Below, one piece after another: positions 26,705-36,189 of a stretch of 64,000 nucleotides of DNA. The translations under genes were made by a program, and so were the position numbers. The notes beneath the pieces are model-generated. The model saw only the letters and a program-made list of their open reading frames with translations. It searched no databases and was not told where the DNA came from. Origin of the DNA: Candidatus Tumulicola sp. (GTDB lineage Bacteria > Vulcanimicrobiota > Vulcanimicrobiia > Eremiobacterales > Eremiobacteraceae); the NCBI GenBank assembly GCA_035601835.1, contig DATNNM010000007.1, positions 62,001 through 126,000 on the forward strand, in the 5' to 3' direction. The stretch's first letter is position 1, and each line of letters starts with the position of its first letter.

Positions 26705-28414
26705 CTACGTCCGGCGGAACGCTTTTGCCAGCGCCGATGCGTCCAGCCGAAGCATCGTCGGGCGGCCGTGCGGACACGTGTGCGGATCGTCGCAGCGCAG
26801 CAAGCGCTCGTACAGCGCCGCTTGCTCGAGCAGGCTCAACGGCTCGTGGGCACGCACGACGGAGTGACACGCGATCGTCGCCAGCAGCCTGTTGCGATGC
26901 GCGACGCCTTCCCGCGGCGCGTCATCGGCCACCAGATCTTCCAAGATGCCCGGCAGATCGAAGCGGCGACGCTCGTATCCGGCCGGAAGCGATGCGATCC
27001 GGTAAGCGCCGCTTTCGCCGAACTCCTCGATGACGACTCCGGCGGCCCGCAATTCGACGTCGTGCTCGTGCAGAATCGCGGCCTGCGCGGGCGTGAGCTC
27101 GACCACCATCGGAAACAACGTTTGCGCGGATCCGCTCTGTGCAGAGCCTGAGGCTTTGGCCCCGGTCTCCAGCAACGCTTCGTAGGCTATCCGCTCGTGC
27201 GCGGCGTGCTGATCGATGACGATCATGCCATCCGCATCGCCGGCCACGATGAACGTGCGATCGATCTGCCCGTAGACCCGCACCTCATTGCGCGACGATT
27301 CGGGAATCGAGGGCAATACGGAGATGAGGGGCGCCGCTTGGGGGCCGGCCGAACCCGGCAGCCCGGGGCCGCCGACTTCGAGCGTGCCTATCGGCAGAGC
27401 GCGAGCCGGCTCCACTGCGCGCAGCGTGCTCGCGATCGCCAAGCGCACGGCGTCGAAGACGGCGTTGCCGTACGCGAAGCGCACTTCGATCTTGGTGGGA
27501 TGCACGTTGACGTCGACGTCTTCGGGTGGCAAGCCGACCGCGAGCATGCCGAACGGGAAACGCCCGGTCATGCCGAACGCGCCGTAGCCCGCAAGCCACG
27601 CCGCGGCGAGCGCCGGGCTGCGCACCAGGCGTCCGTTCACGAAAAAGACTTGTTGCGCGCGATTGGTCCGGTCGTGACCCGGCGCGCTCACGTAGCCGGT
27701 GACCGCTTCCCGTCCGGCGACGTCGGGCGCGCTGATCGCCACCAGCGTTCCTCGCGCGCCTTTGCCGAACACCATCTCCAGCCGATCGACCGGATCGGAG
27801 ACGGCGGGCAGACTCCACACGTCGCGGCCGTCGTGCCGCAGGACGAACGTTACCCGCGGCCAGCCGAGCGACACCTGGCTCAAGTACCCGCTGATGCGGG
27901 CGAACTCAGCACGCGCGCTCTTGACGAATTCGCGCCGCGCGGGCGTGAGCGCGAACAGATCGCGAACCGTCACCTTGCTGCCCGGAGGCGCCGCGTGCGC
28001 CGCTGGCTTGCCGACGGAGACGCCTCGTGCCTCGATGCGCGCGCCGATCTCCACGCCGCGGGGACGGGAGATGATCTCGACGTTGCCGGCGGCGGCGATG
28101 CTGGCCAGGCCTTCGCCGCGAAAACCCAGCGTCCGGATCGCGAAGAGATCCGCGGCCGCCGCCAGCTTGCTCGTGGCGTGGCGTTGCAGGGCCAGCGCGA
28201 GCTGCTCGCGGGGGATCCCGGCGCCGTCATCCGCGACGGCGATAAGCGATCTGCCGCCGTCTTCGACGTCCACGGCGATGTGCGTCGCGCCGGCATCGAG
28301 GCTATTCTCGACGAGTTCCTTCACCACGGAGACGGGCCGTTCGATCACCTCGCCGGCCGCGATCTGCGCTATGGTCGCATCGTCGAGTTGGCGGATCGCG
28401 CCGCGGCCGTCCAT
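26705..28414 (-). CDS. mutL: DNA mismatch repair protein MutL (endonuclease type)
   Basis: 569 aa. GHKL ATPase N-terminus (AAGEVIERPVSVVKELVENSLDAG, DDGAGI, RHATSKL, GFRGEGLASI) and a C-terminal dimer domain carrying DQHAAHERIAYE, which fits the nicking motif DQHA-x2-E-x4-E. It should therefore be a MutH-independent MutL that nicks DNA itself. A Cys-rich end motif (CDDPHTCPHGRPT) matches the conserved zinc-site CPHGRP. ATG at 28414. Confidence 0.96.
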   Translation of the reverse strand: MDGRGAIRQLDDATIAQIAAGEVIERPVSVVKELVENSLDAGATHIAVDVEDGGRSLIAVADDGAGIPREQLALALQRHATSKLAAAADLFAIRTLGFRGEGLASIAAAGNVEIISRPRGVEIGARIEARGVSVGKPAAHAAPPGSKVTVRDLFALTPARREFVKSARAEFARISGYLSQVSLGWPRVTFVLRHDGRDVWSLPAVSDPVDRLEMVFGKGARGTLVAISAPDVAGREAVTGYVSAPGHDRTNRAQQVFFVNGRLVRSPALAAAWLAGYGAFGMTGRFPFGMLAVGLPPEDVDVNVHPTKIEVRFAYGNAVFDAVRLAIASTLRAVEPARALPIGTLEVGGPGLPGSAGPQAAPLISVLPSIPESSRNEVRVYGQIDRTFIVAGDADGMIVIDQHAAHERIAYEALLETGAKASGSAQSGSAQTLFPMVVELTPAQAAILHEHDVELRAAGVVIEEFGESGAYRIASLPAGYERRRFDLPGILEDLVADDAPREGVAHRNRLLATIACHSVVRAHEPLSLLEQAALYERLLRCDDPHTCPHGRPTMLRLDASALAKAFRRT

Positions 28415-28432
28415 GCGCCACGATTATGTCTT

Positions 28433-28450
28433 GCCGGACTAAAGTCCGGC
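28433..28450. repeat. Dispersed palindrome copy E, between the diguanylate cyclase gene and mutL
   Basis: GCCGGAC-TAAA-GTCCGGC, perfect 7-bp stem, in the 47-bp gap between the stop of the diguanylate cyclase gene and the start of mutL. On the minus strand it reads TATGCCGGACTTTAGTCCGG, sharing the TATGCCGGAC lead-in with the murI 3' end. Confidence 0.85.
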
Positions 28451-28461
28451 ATACCACAGAT

Positions 28462-30000
28462 CTAGGTGCGGACGGGAAGAACCATATCGGTTCGGCCGGC
28501 CAGCTTCACGTTGTTGCGTCCGGAACGCTTCGCCGCGTACATCGCCGAATCCGCAGCCTGCACGAGCGCGGCCTTCTCGGAGACGTCTTGCGGATAACCG
28601 GCGACCCCGATCGATGCTGTGATTTTGGCGACCTTCTCGCCCAAGGCGAAATCCATGTCCTCGATCGCCTCGCGCATGCGGGAGGCCACCATCGCCGCTT
28701 CAGCCTTGATCGTTCCGGGCATGAGCACGACGAATTCATCGCCGCCGTAGCGGCAGCAGATGTCGACCTTGCGGGCGTGCTGGCGGATGACTTCGCCTAC
28801 TTTGCGGAGCAGATCGTCACCCTGCGGGTGCCCGTACGTGTCGTTGACGCGCTTGAAGAAATCCACGTCGAGGATCAGCAGCGAAAGCGATTGACGCGTG
28901 GTGCGCGCGCATCGGAACTCCGTCTCGAGCCGCTCTTGGTATGCGCGGTTGGTCAGCAGACCCGTCATCGAGTCGGTTTCGGCGAGCTCCAGCGTCTTGG
29001 TGTGCAGGCGCGCGTTTTGAATGCCGACGGCGGCGAGGCGGACGAGCCGATCGATCAGCCGTTGATGATCGAACCCATAGATGCCGGCTTTCGTCGAGGT
29101 CAGGGCGATGCAGCCGATGGTCACGCGTTCGCTCACGATCGGAACCGCAAGGCAGCCGTGCACCGCTCGCGGCTTCGTGACATGCGTTTCGCGATAATCC
29201 TTTTGCAGATCGGCCACGATGATCGGACGCTGCTCCATCGCAGCGTGGCCGATGACGCCTTCACCGAAGCGCAGACTCGCGCCGCGATAGTAGTCCGCGT
29301 ACACCCCGTCCACCGCTTCGGCGTGCAGCATTTCTTCTTTGGCGTCCTCGTCGAAGCGCGCGATGAACACCACGACGTTGCTCCACGGCACCGACTCTCG
29401 GAATTGACGGATCATCTGCACGAGTTGGGTCAAGACCTCGGGCATCGTCACTTTGACGCCGAGATCCGAGCCGGCTTCGAGCACCTTGTTGATCGCGATG
29501 ATCTGATAGTCAGCGCGGCGCCTGCCGTACAGCCCGTATGCGGCGCCGACGTACGTCAGCAACGAGGTGCATAGCGGGAACATCAGCGCGCTTGCGAGAT
29601 CGGTGGAGCGCGCGAACAGCATCATCGCCGCGATGGCCATGGCGGCGAACAGCAAGGCCAGCAGCGCGGTCACGACGGGAAGGGCCGCCGCGTCGAGCCC
29701 GGCTAGCATGATCAGCGCGCTGAAACCGGAGTAGTACGCCACGGCGATGGCAGCCGCGATGTCGAGCAGCACCAAGAGCAGGAGCGTGGTTTTCGAAAGG
29801 TCTTCCGAGCGATCGGGGGCCCTGTTGAATACTTTGGGCCCAAGGGCGATGCCGCTCGTCAACAACCCGTAACCGACGAGGCTTGGGTACATCCAATAGG
29901 GGAGCGCGTCGCCAAGCGGCGCGATCAACGCTTGGACGATGGCAAGCCATCGCATCGCGGCGATGAGAACGGGAAATGTCAGTCCGCGCGCGGCGTTCAG
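28462..30000 (-). CDS. Diguanylate cyclase: membrane helices, GAF and GGDEF domains
   Basis: Makes cyclic di-GMP. It has five or six N-terminal helices, a GAF domain (about residues 185-330 of 512) and a C-terminal GGDEF domain. The active site is RYGGDEFVVL, and an inhibitory I-site RKVD lies five residues before it, so product feedback is likely. I place the start at CTG 30000 because AGGAG (30012-30008) lies exactly seven bases upstream and the extension (NAARGLTFPVLIAA) continues the first helix. The first standard start is ATG 29955, which gives 497 aa and has no ribosome site. Confidence 0.88.
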   Translation of the reverse strand: MNAARGLTFPVLIAAMRWLAIVQALIAPLGDALPYWMYPSLVGYGLLTSGIALGPKVFNRAPDRSEDLSKTTLLLLVLLDIAAAIAVAYYSGFSALIMLAGLDAAALPVVTALLALLFAAMAIAAMMLFARSTDLASALMFPLCTSLLTYVGAAYGLYGRRRADYQIIAINKVLEAGSDLGVKVTMPEVLTQLVQMIRQFRESVPWSNVVVFIARFDEDAKEEMLHAEAVDGVYADYYRGASLRFGEGVIGHAAMEQRPIIVADLQKDYRETHVTKPRAVHGCLAVPIVSERVTIGCIALTSTKAGIYGFDHQRLIDRLVRLAAVGIQNARLHTKTLELAETDSMTGLLTNRAYQERLETEFRCARTTRQSLSLLILDVDFFKRVNDTYGHPQGDDLLRKVGEVIRQHARKVDICCRYGGDEFVVLMPGTIKAEAAMVASRMREAIEDMDFALGEKVAKITASIGVAGYPQDVSEKAALVQAADSAMYAAKRSGRNNVKLAGRTDMVLPVRT

Positions 30001-30025
30001 GGCGATTCTCCTAAGAGGAGTGAAT

Positions 30026-32383
30026 TTAGACGAGTTTTAGCTGGGTATCGTCTGGTCCAGCGCCTTCCCGGCGGCGCCGCGGTGGGGGTCCGGAGCTCAC
30101 CGGCCTTTCCTCAATATCATCGGCAATTTCTTGCGCGCGGCGCACGACGTCCGCTGGCAGGCCGGCCATTTTGGCGACGGCGATCCCATATGAGCGGCTG
30201 CTCGAGCCATGCAGCAAGCGGTGCGAGAATACCGGCCCGCCGGGCTCCTCAGCGACCGCCACGTGCAAGTTCTGGACGACCGGGTAGGCGCTCGAGAGCT
30301 TTACGAGTTCGTGGAAATGCGTCGCGAAGAGCACCATGGGCATGCCCGCATCGAGACCAAGCAGGTGTTCGCACACCGCCTGCGCGATGGCCAGGCCGTC
30401 CGTCGTGCCGGTCCCTCGGCCGACCTCATCGATGAGCAGCAGACTCGCGCGCTGACTGCGGCGCAAGATCAGCGCCATCTCCGCCATCTCGACGTAGAAG
30501 GTCGAGCGGCCGGCTGCGATGTCGTCGCCCGCGCCGATGCGCGTGAACAAGCGCTCCACGATGCCGATGCGCGCGCTCTCCGCCGGCACGAAGGAGCCCA
30601 TTTGCGCGAGGATCGCGAGCAGCGCGGTTTGCCGCAGGTACGTGGACTTGCCGCCCATGTTCGGGCCGGTGATCAAGAGGAAGCGCTGCTCCGCGTCGAG
30701 ATGGCAATCATTGGGCACGAAGTCGACGCCGCCGTACGCCTCGACGATCGGATGGCGACCCGCGACCACGTGCACTTCATCGGCCTCGACGATCTCCGGC
30801 CGGACGTAGCGCCGCTCGCCGGCCACCTGCGCAAGCGAGCAATACACGTCGATCTCCGCGACGGCTTCGGCGAGCGAGAGCAGCGCATCGCGCGACGCCG
30901 CCACCGTTGCCACCAGTTCGTCGAACAGTTCGCGCTCCACGGCGATCTGGCGCGAGCGCGCGCTGAGGATCTCTGCCTCGAGCGCGCGCAGCTCTTCATT
31001 GACGAAGCGCTCGGCGTTGACCAGGGTTTGGCGCCGCACGAAATCGGCCGGCACGCTGTCGGCGTGCGCGCGCGTCACTTCGAAATAATAACCGAACGCC
31101 TGCGTATACTTGACTTTGAGCGATTTGATGCTCGTGCGCCGGCGCGTTCGTTCCTCGAGTGCCAGGAGATGCTCGCGCGTCTTGGTGCGCAACTCCACCA
31201 GCGCGAGCAATTCGGGCGAGTGTTCGGGCCGGATGGCGCCCCCATCCGCGAGGTTCGCCGGCGGATCATCGGCTAGCGCCGCCCGCAGCTGCCCCGCCAG
31301 CGGCCCTGCGACGGTCATGTAGCGTTCCGAGCGAAGCTCGGAGAGCCTTTGCGTCGCTTCCAGCGAGTCGCGCAGCGCCGCCAAGTCTTTCGGACCCGCG
31401 CGCAGCGCCGCAACTTTTTGAACGATGCGCTCGATGTCCGCGATGGAGGCGAGCGCTTCTTGAAGGCGCACGCGCAGCGCCGCCGCCAGGACCAGTTCTT
31501 CCACGCGATCGTGGCGGGCGCGGATGCGCTCGACATCCACGAGCGGCGCGCACAGCCAGCGCGCCAGCATGCGGCTGCCCATCGGCGTCTTGGTGCGCGA
31601 CAGCACGCCGAGCAGGGAGGCGCGCGAGTTCTCGCCGCTGCCGCTCGTGAGGTCCAGGTGACGGCGCGTCGCCGGATCAAGCATCATCGAGGCGCGCGCG
31701 GTCCGGGCCCGCGCCCGCGCGGTAATCGCCCTGCCGTCCAGCCGCAGATAGGTCAGGTACGACGAAAGCAGCTCGAGCGCCGAGTTCGCAGCCGGGCGTT
31801 CCGAGCGCGCGAATTCCTCGAGCTGGCTGCCGTCGAGCGTCGCCGCTTGATCTTCCACCTCCGCGACCGCGATGCGGCACTGCGCAGAGACGAAGGGGCG
31901 ATAGCGCGCGACGTCTGCATCGTCGGCGACCACGATCTCCGAGGGTGCGGTGCGATCGAACTCGGCCGCCAGTTCGTCGTCGTTTTCGACCACGCACACG
32001 CTCGCTGAGCCCGTGGAGACATCCGCAGATGCCACCGCGGTCACGCCGGCCTCGGTGGCGATCGCACACAGGTAATTGTTGCGCTCGGCGGCCAGCAGGT
32101 GCTCTTCGAGCACCGTCCCCGGCGTGATGACGCGAACGATTTCGCGGCGCACCAGGCGGTTGGGAGCCGGCGGCTCCATCTGCTCGGCGATCGCGACGAC
32201 GCGCGCCTGTCTGATCAGCCGCGCGAGGTAGATGTCGAGGTTGTGGTGCGGTACCCCGGCCATCGCGACGCGCCGGCCCTTGCCGGCTTCCTTCGAGGTG
32301 AGGATGATATGAACTGAAGCTGCCAGGTCTTCGGCGTCGGCGCCGTACGCTTCGTAGAAATCGCCGACGCGCGAGAGCATCAA
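30026..32383 (-). CDS. mutS: DNA mismatch repair protein MutS (5' end uncertain)
   Basis: Recognises mismatches. The 785 aa from TTG 32383 include the mismatch-contacting Phe-x-Glu (GDFYEAYG at about 8-14), connector, core and clamp domains, Walker A GPNMGGKS at 573-580 and LLIDEVGRGT. The C-terminus is short. The frame upstream of the TTG reads SSPLIAQYVALKAQYPEAL, the conserved MutS N-terminus, yet no ATG, GTG or TTG occurs in frame back to a stop within miaB. A CTG at 32464 is a candidate start. Translation from 32383 would lose about 25 conserved residues. Confidence 0.93.
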   Translation of the reverse strand: MMLSRVGDFYEAYGADAEDLAASVHIILTSKEAGKGRRVAMAGVPHHNLDIYLARLIRQARVVAIAEQMEPPAPNRLVRREIVRVITPGTVLEEHLLAAERNNYLCAIATEAGVTAVASADVSTGSASVCVVENDDELAAEFDRTAPSEIVVADDADVARYRPFVSAQCRIAVAEVEDQAATLDGSQLEEFARSERPAANSALELLSSYLTYLRLDGRAITARARARTARASMMLDPATRRHLDLTSGSGENSRASLLGVLSRTKTPMGSRMLARWLCAPLVDVERIRARHDRVEELVLAAALRVRLQEALASIADIERIVQKVAALRAGPKDLAALRDSLEATQRLSELRSERYMTVAGPLAGQLRAALADDPPANLADGGAIRPEHSPELLALVELRTKTREHLLALEERTRRRTSIKSLKVKYTQAFGYYFEVTRAHADSVPADFVRRQTLVNAERFVNEELRALEAEILSARSRQIAVERELFDELVATVAASRDALLSLAEAVAEIDVYCSLAQVAGERRYVRPEIVEADEVHVVAGRHPIVEAYGGVDFVPNDCHLDAEQRFLLITGPNMGGKSTYLRQTALLAILAQMGSFVPAESARIGIVERLFTRIGAGDDIAAGRSTFYVEMAEMALILRRSQRASLLLIDEVGRGTGTTDGLAIAQAVCEHLLGLDAGMPMVLFATHFHELVKLSSAYPVVQNLHVAVAEEPGGPVFSHRLLHGSSSRSYGIAVAKMAGLPADVVRRAQEIADDIEERPVSSGPPPRRRREGAGPDDTQLKLV

Positions 32384-32544
32384 GGCCTCGGGATACTGCG
32401 CTTTCAGCGCGACATATTGCGCGATGAGCGGTGAGCTGGCGGTCGCCTCTTCGGCCGCGACCAGCGCGTGGCCATTTTCCGCCGTGCCGGCGGCGTCGCG
32501 ATCTTGGTGCGGGGCCCGCGCACCGCGTGCGCTCTTGCGAACCT

Positions 32545-33867
32545 TTAGGCCACCTGTCCGGAGAGGCCCCAGTTGAAGGCGCGATCAATCGCGACGCGCG
32601 CGACCGGCGCGTGCGCGGTGGCGTCCGTTCGCGGATAGATGACCGTCACGTTGTGCCCGCTCTTGCCGGCCATGTTCGAAGGATCTTTCTTGGAGGGGCC
32701 TTGCGCCAGCACTTCGAGCGTCTCGCCGATGAACGACTCGTGGAAGCGCCGCGTGGCTTCGTTCTGCGCCGCGTTGACCGCCTGCAGGCGCCGGATCTTC
32801 TCTTCCGGCGGCACTTGCGGCGTCATGCTCGCAGCCGGCGTGCCCGCGCGCGGCGAGAACGCGAAGATGAACGCTTGCTCGAACGTGCCGCGCTGCACGA
32901 TGTCGAGCGTCTTGAGGAAATCATCCTCGCTTTCGGTGGGGTAGCCGACGATGAGGTCGGTGGTCAGCGCCCAGCCTGCGAGGCGCTCCCGGAAGTACGC
33001 GATCTTGTCCAAGTATTCTTCAATCGTATACAACCGCGCCATTGCAGCGAGCACGGAGTTGCTGCCGCATTGCACCGGCAGGTGCAGGCGCGGCGAGACG
33101 TTGGGCAATTGCGCCAGCGCGTCGACGACCTTCGGTCCGAAGTCCTTCGGATGCGAGGTGATGAAGGTGAGACGCTGGAGTCCTTCGATGGAGCCGATGC
33201 GCAGCAGCAGATCGCCGAAGTCGAGCCCCGTGGGTTCCCACAAGTACGAGTTGACGTTTTGGCCGAGCAGCGTGATCTCGCGAGCGCCGCAGCGGATCTC
33301 GCGGCGCACCTGCGCTTCGATCTCGTCGGGGTCGATGCTCTCAAGCGGGCCGCGCGTGTACGGCACGATGCAGTAGGTGCAGAATTTCTCGCAGCCGCGC
33401 GTGATGTTCACGAGCGCGCGCAGGTGCGCGAACTCAAGGGCGGCGTCGTGCGCCGGATCGTCCTCGGCGGAGGGCATGACGAAGTCGGTGCCGGGGGGCG
33501 GCGCGTCGGTGGGCACGCCCCATTCGCCGAGCAGCGCTTTGAAACGCTTGTATTCGCGCGGACCGAGCAGCGCGTCGACGAACGGCGCCTTCTTCTGCAT
33601 GATGTTGCGGTCTTTTTCCGCGAGGCAACCGGCGACGAGCAGTTTCGTCTGCGGATGCTGCTCTTTGAGGACCTTGAGCTGGCCGAGGCGACCGTAGACG
33701 CGCAGTTCAGCCTTTTCGCGGATGGCGCACGTGTTGATGATGATGATGTCGGCGTCTTCAGGCTGCTTGGCGAACGTGCAGCCCATCGACCAGGCCTGAT
33801 GGGCCAAGCCGTTTGAATCGGCGACGTTCATCTGGCAGCCGAATGTCTGCAGATAGATGGAAGCCAT
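32545..33867 (-). CDS. miaB: tRNA-2-methylthio-N6-dimethylallyladenosine synthase
   Basis: Radical SAM methylthiotransferase that completes ms2i6A37 on MiaA-modified tRNAs. The 440 aa contain the N-terminal cluster cysteines (YLQTFGCQMN C11, NTCAIRE, AGCLAEK), the radical SAM motif ITRGCEKFCTYCIVPYTRG and a C-terminal TRAM domain. ATG at 33867; the frame extension to 34047 has no family similarity. mutS follows immediately on the same strand. Confidence 0.96.
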   Translation of the reverse strand: MASIYLQTFGCQMNVADSNGLAHQAWSMGCTFAKQPEDADIIIINTCAIREKAELRVYGRLGQLKVLKEQHPQTKLLVAGCLAEKDRNIMQKKAPFVDALLGPREYKRFKALLGEWGVPTDAPPPGTDFVMPSAEDDPAHDAALEFAHLRALVNITRGCEKFCTYCIVPYTRGPLESIDPDEIEAQVRREIRCGAREITLLGQNVNSYLWEPTGLDFGDLLLRIGSIEGLQRLTFITSHPKDFGPKVVDALAQLPNVSPRLHLPVQCGSNSVLAAMARLYTIEEYLDKIAYFRERLAGWALTTDLIVGYPTESEDDFLKTLDIVQRGTFEQAFIFAFSPRAGTPAASMTPQVPPEEKIRRLQAVNAAQNEATRRFHESFIGETLEVLAQGPSKKDPSNMAGKSGHNVTVIYPRTDATAHAPVARVAIDRAFNWGLSGQVA

Positions 33868-33917
33868 TGGCCGGCCTGGTTCGCGCCGACCGCTTGAGGT
33901 TCCCCGCGTGGTGGCGC

Positions 33918-34748
33918 TCACTTCACGCCCTTGATCTTTTGCAGCAGCGATTGCGGCAGGTAGAGCTTGCCTGCGACGAGGGCCGGTGATATCTCGAGCG
34001 TACCGGCTTTGCCGTTGTAGGTGTAGGAGCGCGACCCGATCCTGCACTTGACCTGGACGCCGCGATAATGGATCGTGATCTGGTCGCCGGACCGCGCGAT
34101 CGCTTCCGGCGGCAAGAAGCTGCTTGCCGGCGCAAGGATCTCCTCCGCCTCGGGGTTGGAACGCGCGGACGCGAGGTTCACGGCGATCGAGGTCGTCGTA
34201 TCAGGATACACCTCCACCGCGCGCAGCAGGTGAGCGCCGCTCTTGGGCACGACCGACACGATATGAAACCCCGCCTTCACTTTCACGGCGCCGGCAACGG
34301 GCAGAGTTCCGATTTTCGAGCCGTCCACGAACACGCTCGCGCCCGCGGGTGAACCGCGAACGAAAAGCGCCCCTTCCCCCTTGCTCGCCTGCGCGGGCGC
34401 GCGCGTCGCCTTCTCGAGGACCAATGCGATCATGGTGACGTGCCCGACCGCGATGTCGGTCGATGCGGTCTGCGCTTGCCAACCCGTGCGCGAGACGGTG
34501 AAGGCATGTTTGCCGGGCGTCAGCAGATCGATGTACGTGGGCGAACGCCCGGCGTACTGACCATCCACCCACACCTCGGCGCCTTCCGGAAGCGTGGTGA
34601 CAAACGCGCCCCCGTGCGAAGGGAGTTGCGTCGCGGTGGGTGCGGCAGTGGGTGCCACGCTGACTGACGGAGCCGCTGTAGGCGAAGGGCTCGCGAACAA
34701 CATCGCAGAGCGTAGGGCGAGTGCGACCACGATCGCGAGTTGAAGCAT
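33918..34748 (-). CDS. Secreted protein with two PEGA domains
   Basis: 276 aa. A signal peptide of about 20 residues is followed by a Ser/Thr/Pro/Ala linker, then two PEGA repeats: about 46-110 (GAFVTTLPEGAEVWVDGQYAGRSP in outline) and about 125-190 (GALFVRGSPAGASVFVDGSKIGTLP). The C-terminal ~70 residues (KCRIGSRSYTYNGKAGTLEISPALVAGKLYLP in outline) resemble the copper-amine-oxidase-like surface domain also seen in the amidase at 13800. A cell-surface or cell-wall-binding role is inferred. It diverges from der. Confidence 0.8.
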   Translation of the reverse strand: MLQLAIVVALALRSAMLFASPSPTAAPSVSVAPTAAPTATQLPSHGGAFVTTLPEGAEVWVDGQYAGRSPTYIDLLTPGKHAFTVSRTGWQAQTASTDIAVGHVTMIALVLEKATRAPAQASKGEGALFVRGSPAGASVFVDGSKIGTLPVAGAVKVKAGFHIVSVVPKSGAHLLRAVEVYPDTTTSIAVNLASARSNPEAEEILAPASSFLPPEAIARSGDQITIHYRGVQVKCRIGSRSYTYNGKAGTLEISPALVAGKLYLPQSLLQKIKGVK

Positions 34749-34803
34749 GCACGAACCTCCCTGTGCCGGGAGATGCGACCCGCGTGCCGAATCAACCTAC
34801 ATC

Positions 34804-36189
34804 GTGTCCGCAACGCCTATCGTCGCGCTCGTTGGACGTCCCAACGTGGGCAAGTCCGCGCTGTTCAACCGCCTCGTCGGTCAACGTCAAGCGATCGTCG
34901 ACCCGACCCCCGGCGTGACGCGCGACCGCCTGTACGCGCCCGTGGAGTGGGCCGGCCGCACCTTCACGCTGGTGGACACGGGCGGGATCGAGACGGGGCG
35001 CGTCGAGGATCTGGCCGCGCAGACGCGCGTCCAAGCAGAGATCGCCATCCAAGAAGCAGACGCGATCGTTTTCGTCGTCGATGCGCAGACCGGGGTGATG
35101 CCGGGTGATGTCGACGTCGCCGCGCTGCTGCGCCCGCAGCGCGAGAAAGTGCTGCTGGTCGCCAACAAGGTCGAATCGCCCGCCACCGATGCGGCGATCT
35201 ACGAGTTCTGCGGGTTGGGCTTTGACGTGCCGTTCGGCGTCTCGGCGATCCATGGGCTGCAGAGCGGCGACCTGCTCGATGCCATCGCGGCGAAATTGCC
35301 GCCGGCGGGCGACGTCGAACCCGAAGGTGACGATCGCACGATTCATCTCGCGATCGTGGGCCAACCAAACGTCGGAAAGTCGTCGCTCGTGAATGCGCTG
35401 CTCGGCAGGCAGCGCGCCGTGGTATCGCCTGAACCGGGCACCACGCGCGATGCGACCGACACCGCCATCAGCCACGGCGAACGCGAGTATGTCCTGATCG
35501 ACACGGCCGGGCTGCGCCGGCACGACAACTATGGCGGCGCGCCGTTGGATTACTACAGCTCGCTGCGCGCGGTGGCGGCGATCGGCCGCAGCGACGTCGT
35601 GCTGCTGCTCATCGACGCTCAAGTCGGCGTGACCGCGCAGGATCGGCGCATCGCCGGTCTCGCGGTCGAGCAGGGCAAGGCGCTCGCGATTTTGGTGAAC
35701 AAGTGGGACCTCATCGATGCCGCGAAATTCGATCGCAAAGAGATCGAAGCGGCCCTGCGTCAAGACTTCGCATTCGCCCCCTACGCGCCGATCCTGTATG
35801 GCTCCGCGCTGACCAAAAAAGGGCTGCACAAGATCTGGGGGAGCGCAGCGTCGCTGTTCGACGAGCGGCGCAAGCGCGTCACGACCGCAAAACTCAATCA
35901 GGTCGTGCGCGATGTCTTCCGAGTGCATCCACCGGCCATGTTCCGCGGCCGCGAATTGAAGTTCTATTACGTGACGCAAGCGGGCGTAGCGCCGCCTGAA
36001 TTCGTGTTTTTCGTGAACGACCCGAGGCTGCTGCACTTCTCCTACCAGCGCCACATCGAAAACGCGCTGCGCGACGCGTTCGGGTTCGTGGGAACGCCGC
36101 TGAGTTTGGTGTTCCGGCCGCGCGTGCGGCAAGACGCCACCAAAGCGGAGGACGCGATCTTGGATAAGGCCGGGAGCGAGCGCGCGTGA
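34804..36189 (+). CDS. der: GTPase Der (EngA), ribosome assembly
   Basis: Double GTPase essential for 50S assembly. The 461 aa contain two G domains: GRPNVGKSALF near residue 11 with DTGG and NKVE, and GQPNVGKSSLV near 187 with DTAG and NKWD, then the KH-like C-terminal domain (PPEFVFFVNDPRLLHFSYQR in outline). The start is GTG 34804; the frame is open to 34747 but the extra codons (HEPPCAGRCDP) are not family-like. plsY overlaps the stop by four bases. Confidence 0.96.
   Translation: MSATPIVALVGRPNVGKSALFNRLVGQRQAIVDPTPGVTRDRLYAPVEWAGRTFTLVDTGGIETGRVEDLAAQTRVQAEIAIQEADAIVFVVDAQTGVMPGDVDVAALLRPQREKVLLVANKVESPATDAAIYEFCGLGFDVPFGVSAIHGLQSGDLLDAIAAKLPPAGDVEPEGDDRTIHLAIVGQPNVGKSSLVNALLGRQRAVVSPEPGTTRDATDTAISHGEREYVLIDTAGLRRHDNYGGAPLDYYSSLRAVAAIGRSDVVLLLIDAQVGVTAQDRRIAGLAVEQGKALAILVNKWDLIDAAKFDRKEIEAALRQDFAFAPYAPILYGSALTKKGLHKIWGSAASLFDERRKRVTTAKLNQVVRDVFRVHPPAMFRGRELKFYYVTQAGVAPPEFVFFVNDPRLLHFSYQRHIENALRDAFGFVGTPLSLVFRPRVRQDATKAEDAILDKAGSERA

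Noticed and set aside
30026-31276. Plus-strand frames over mutS
   Set aside because: Shadows of mutS; Arg-rich, no motifs.
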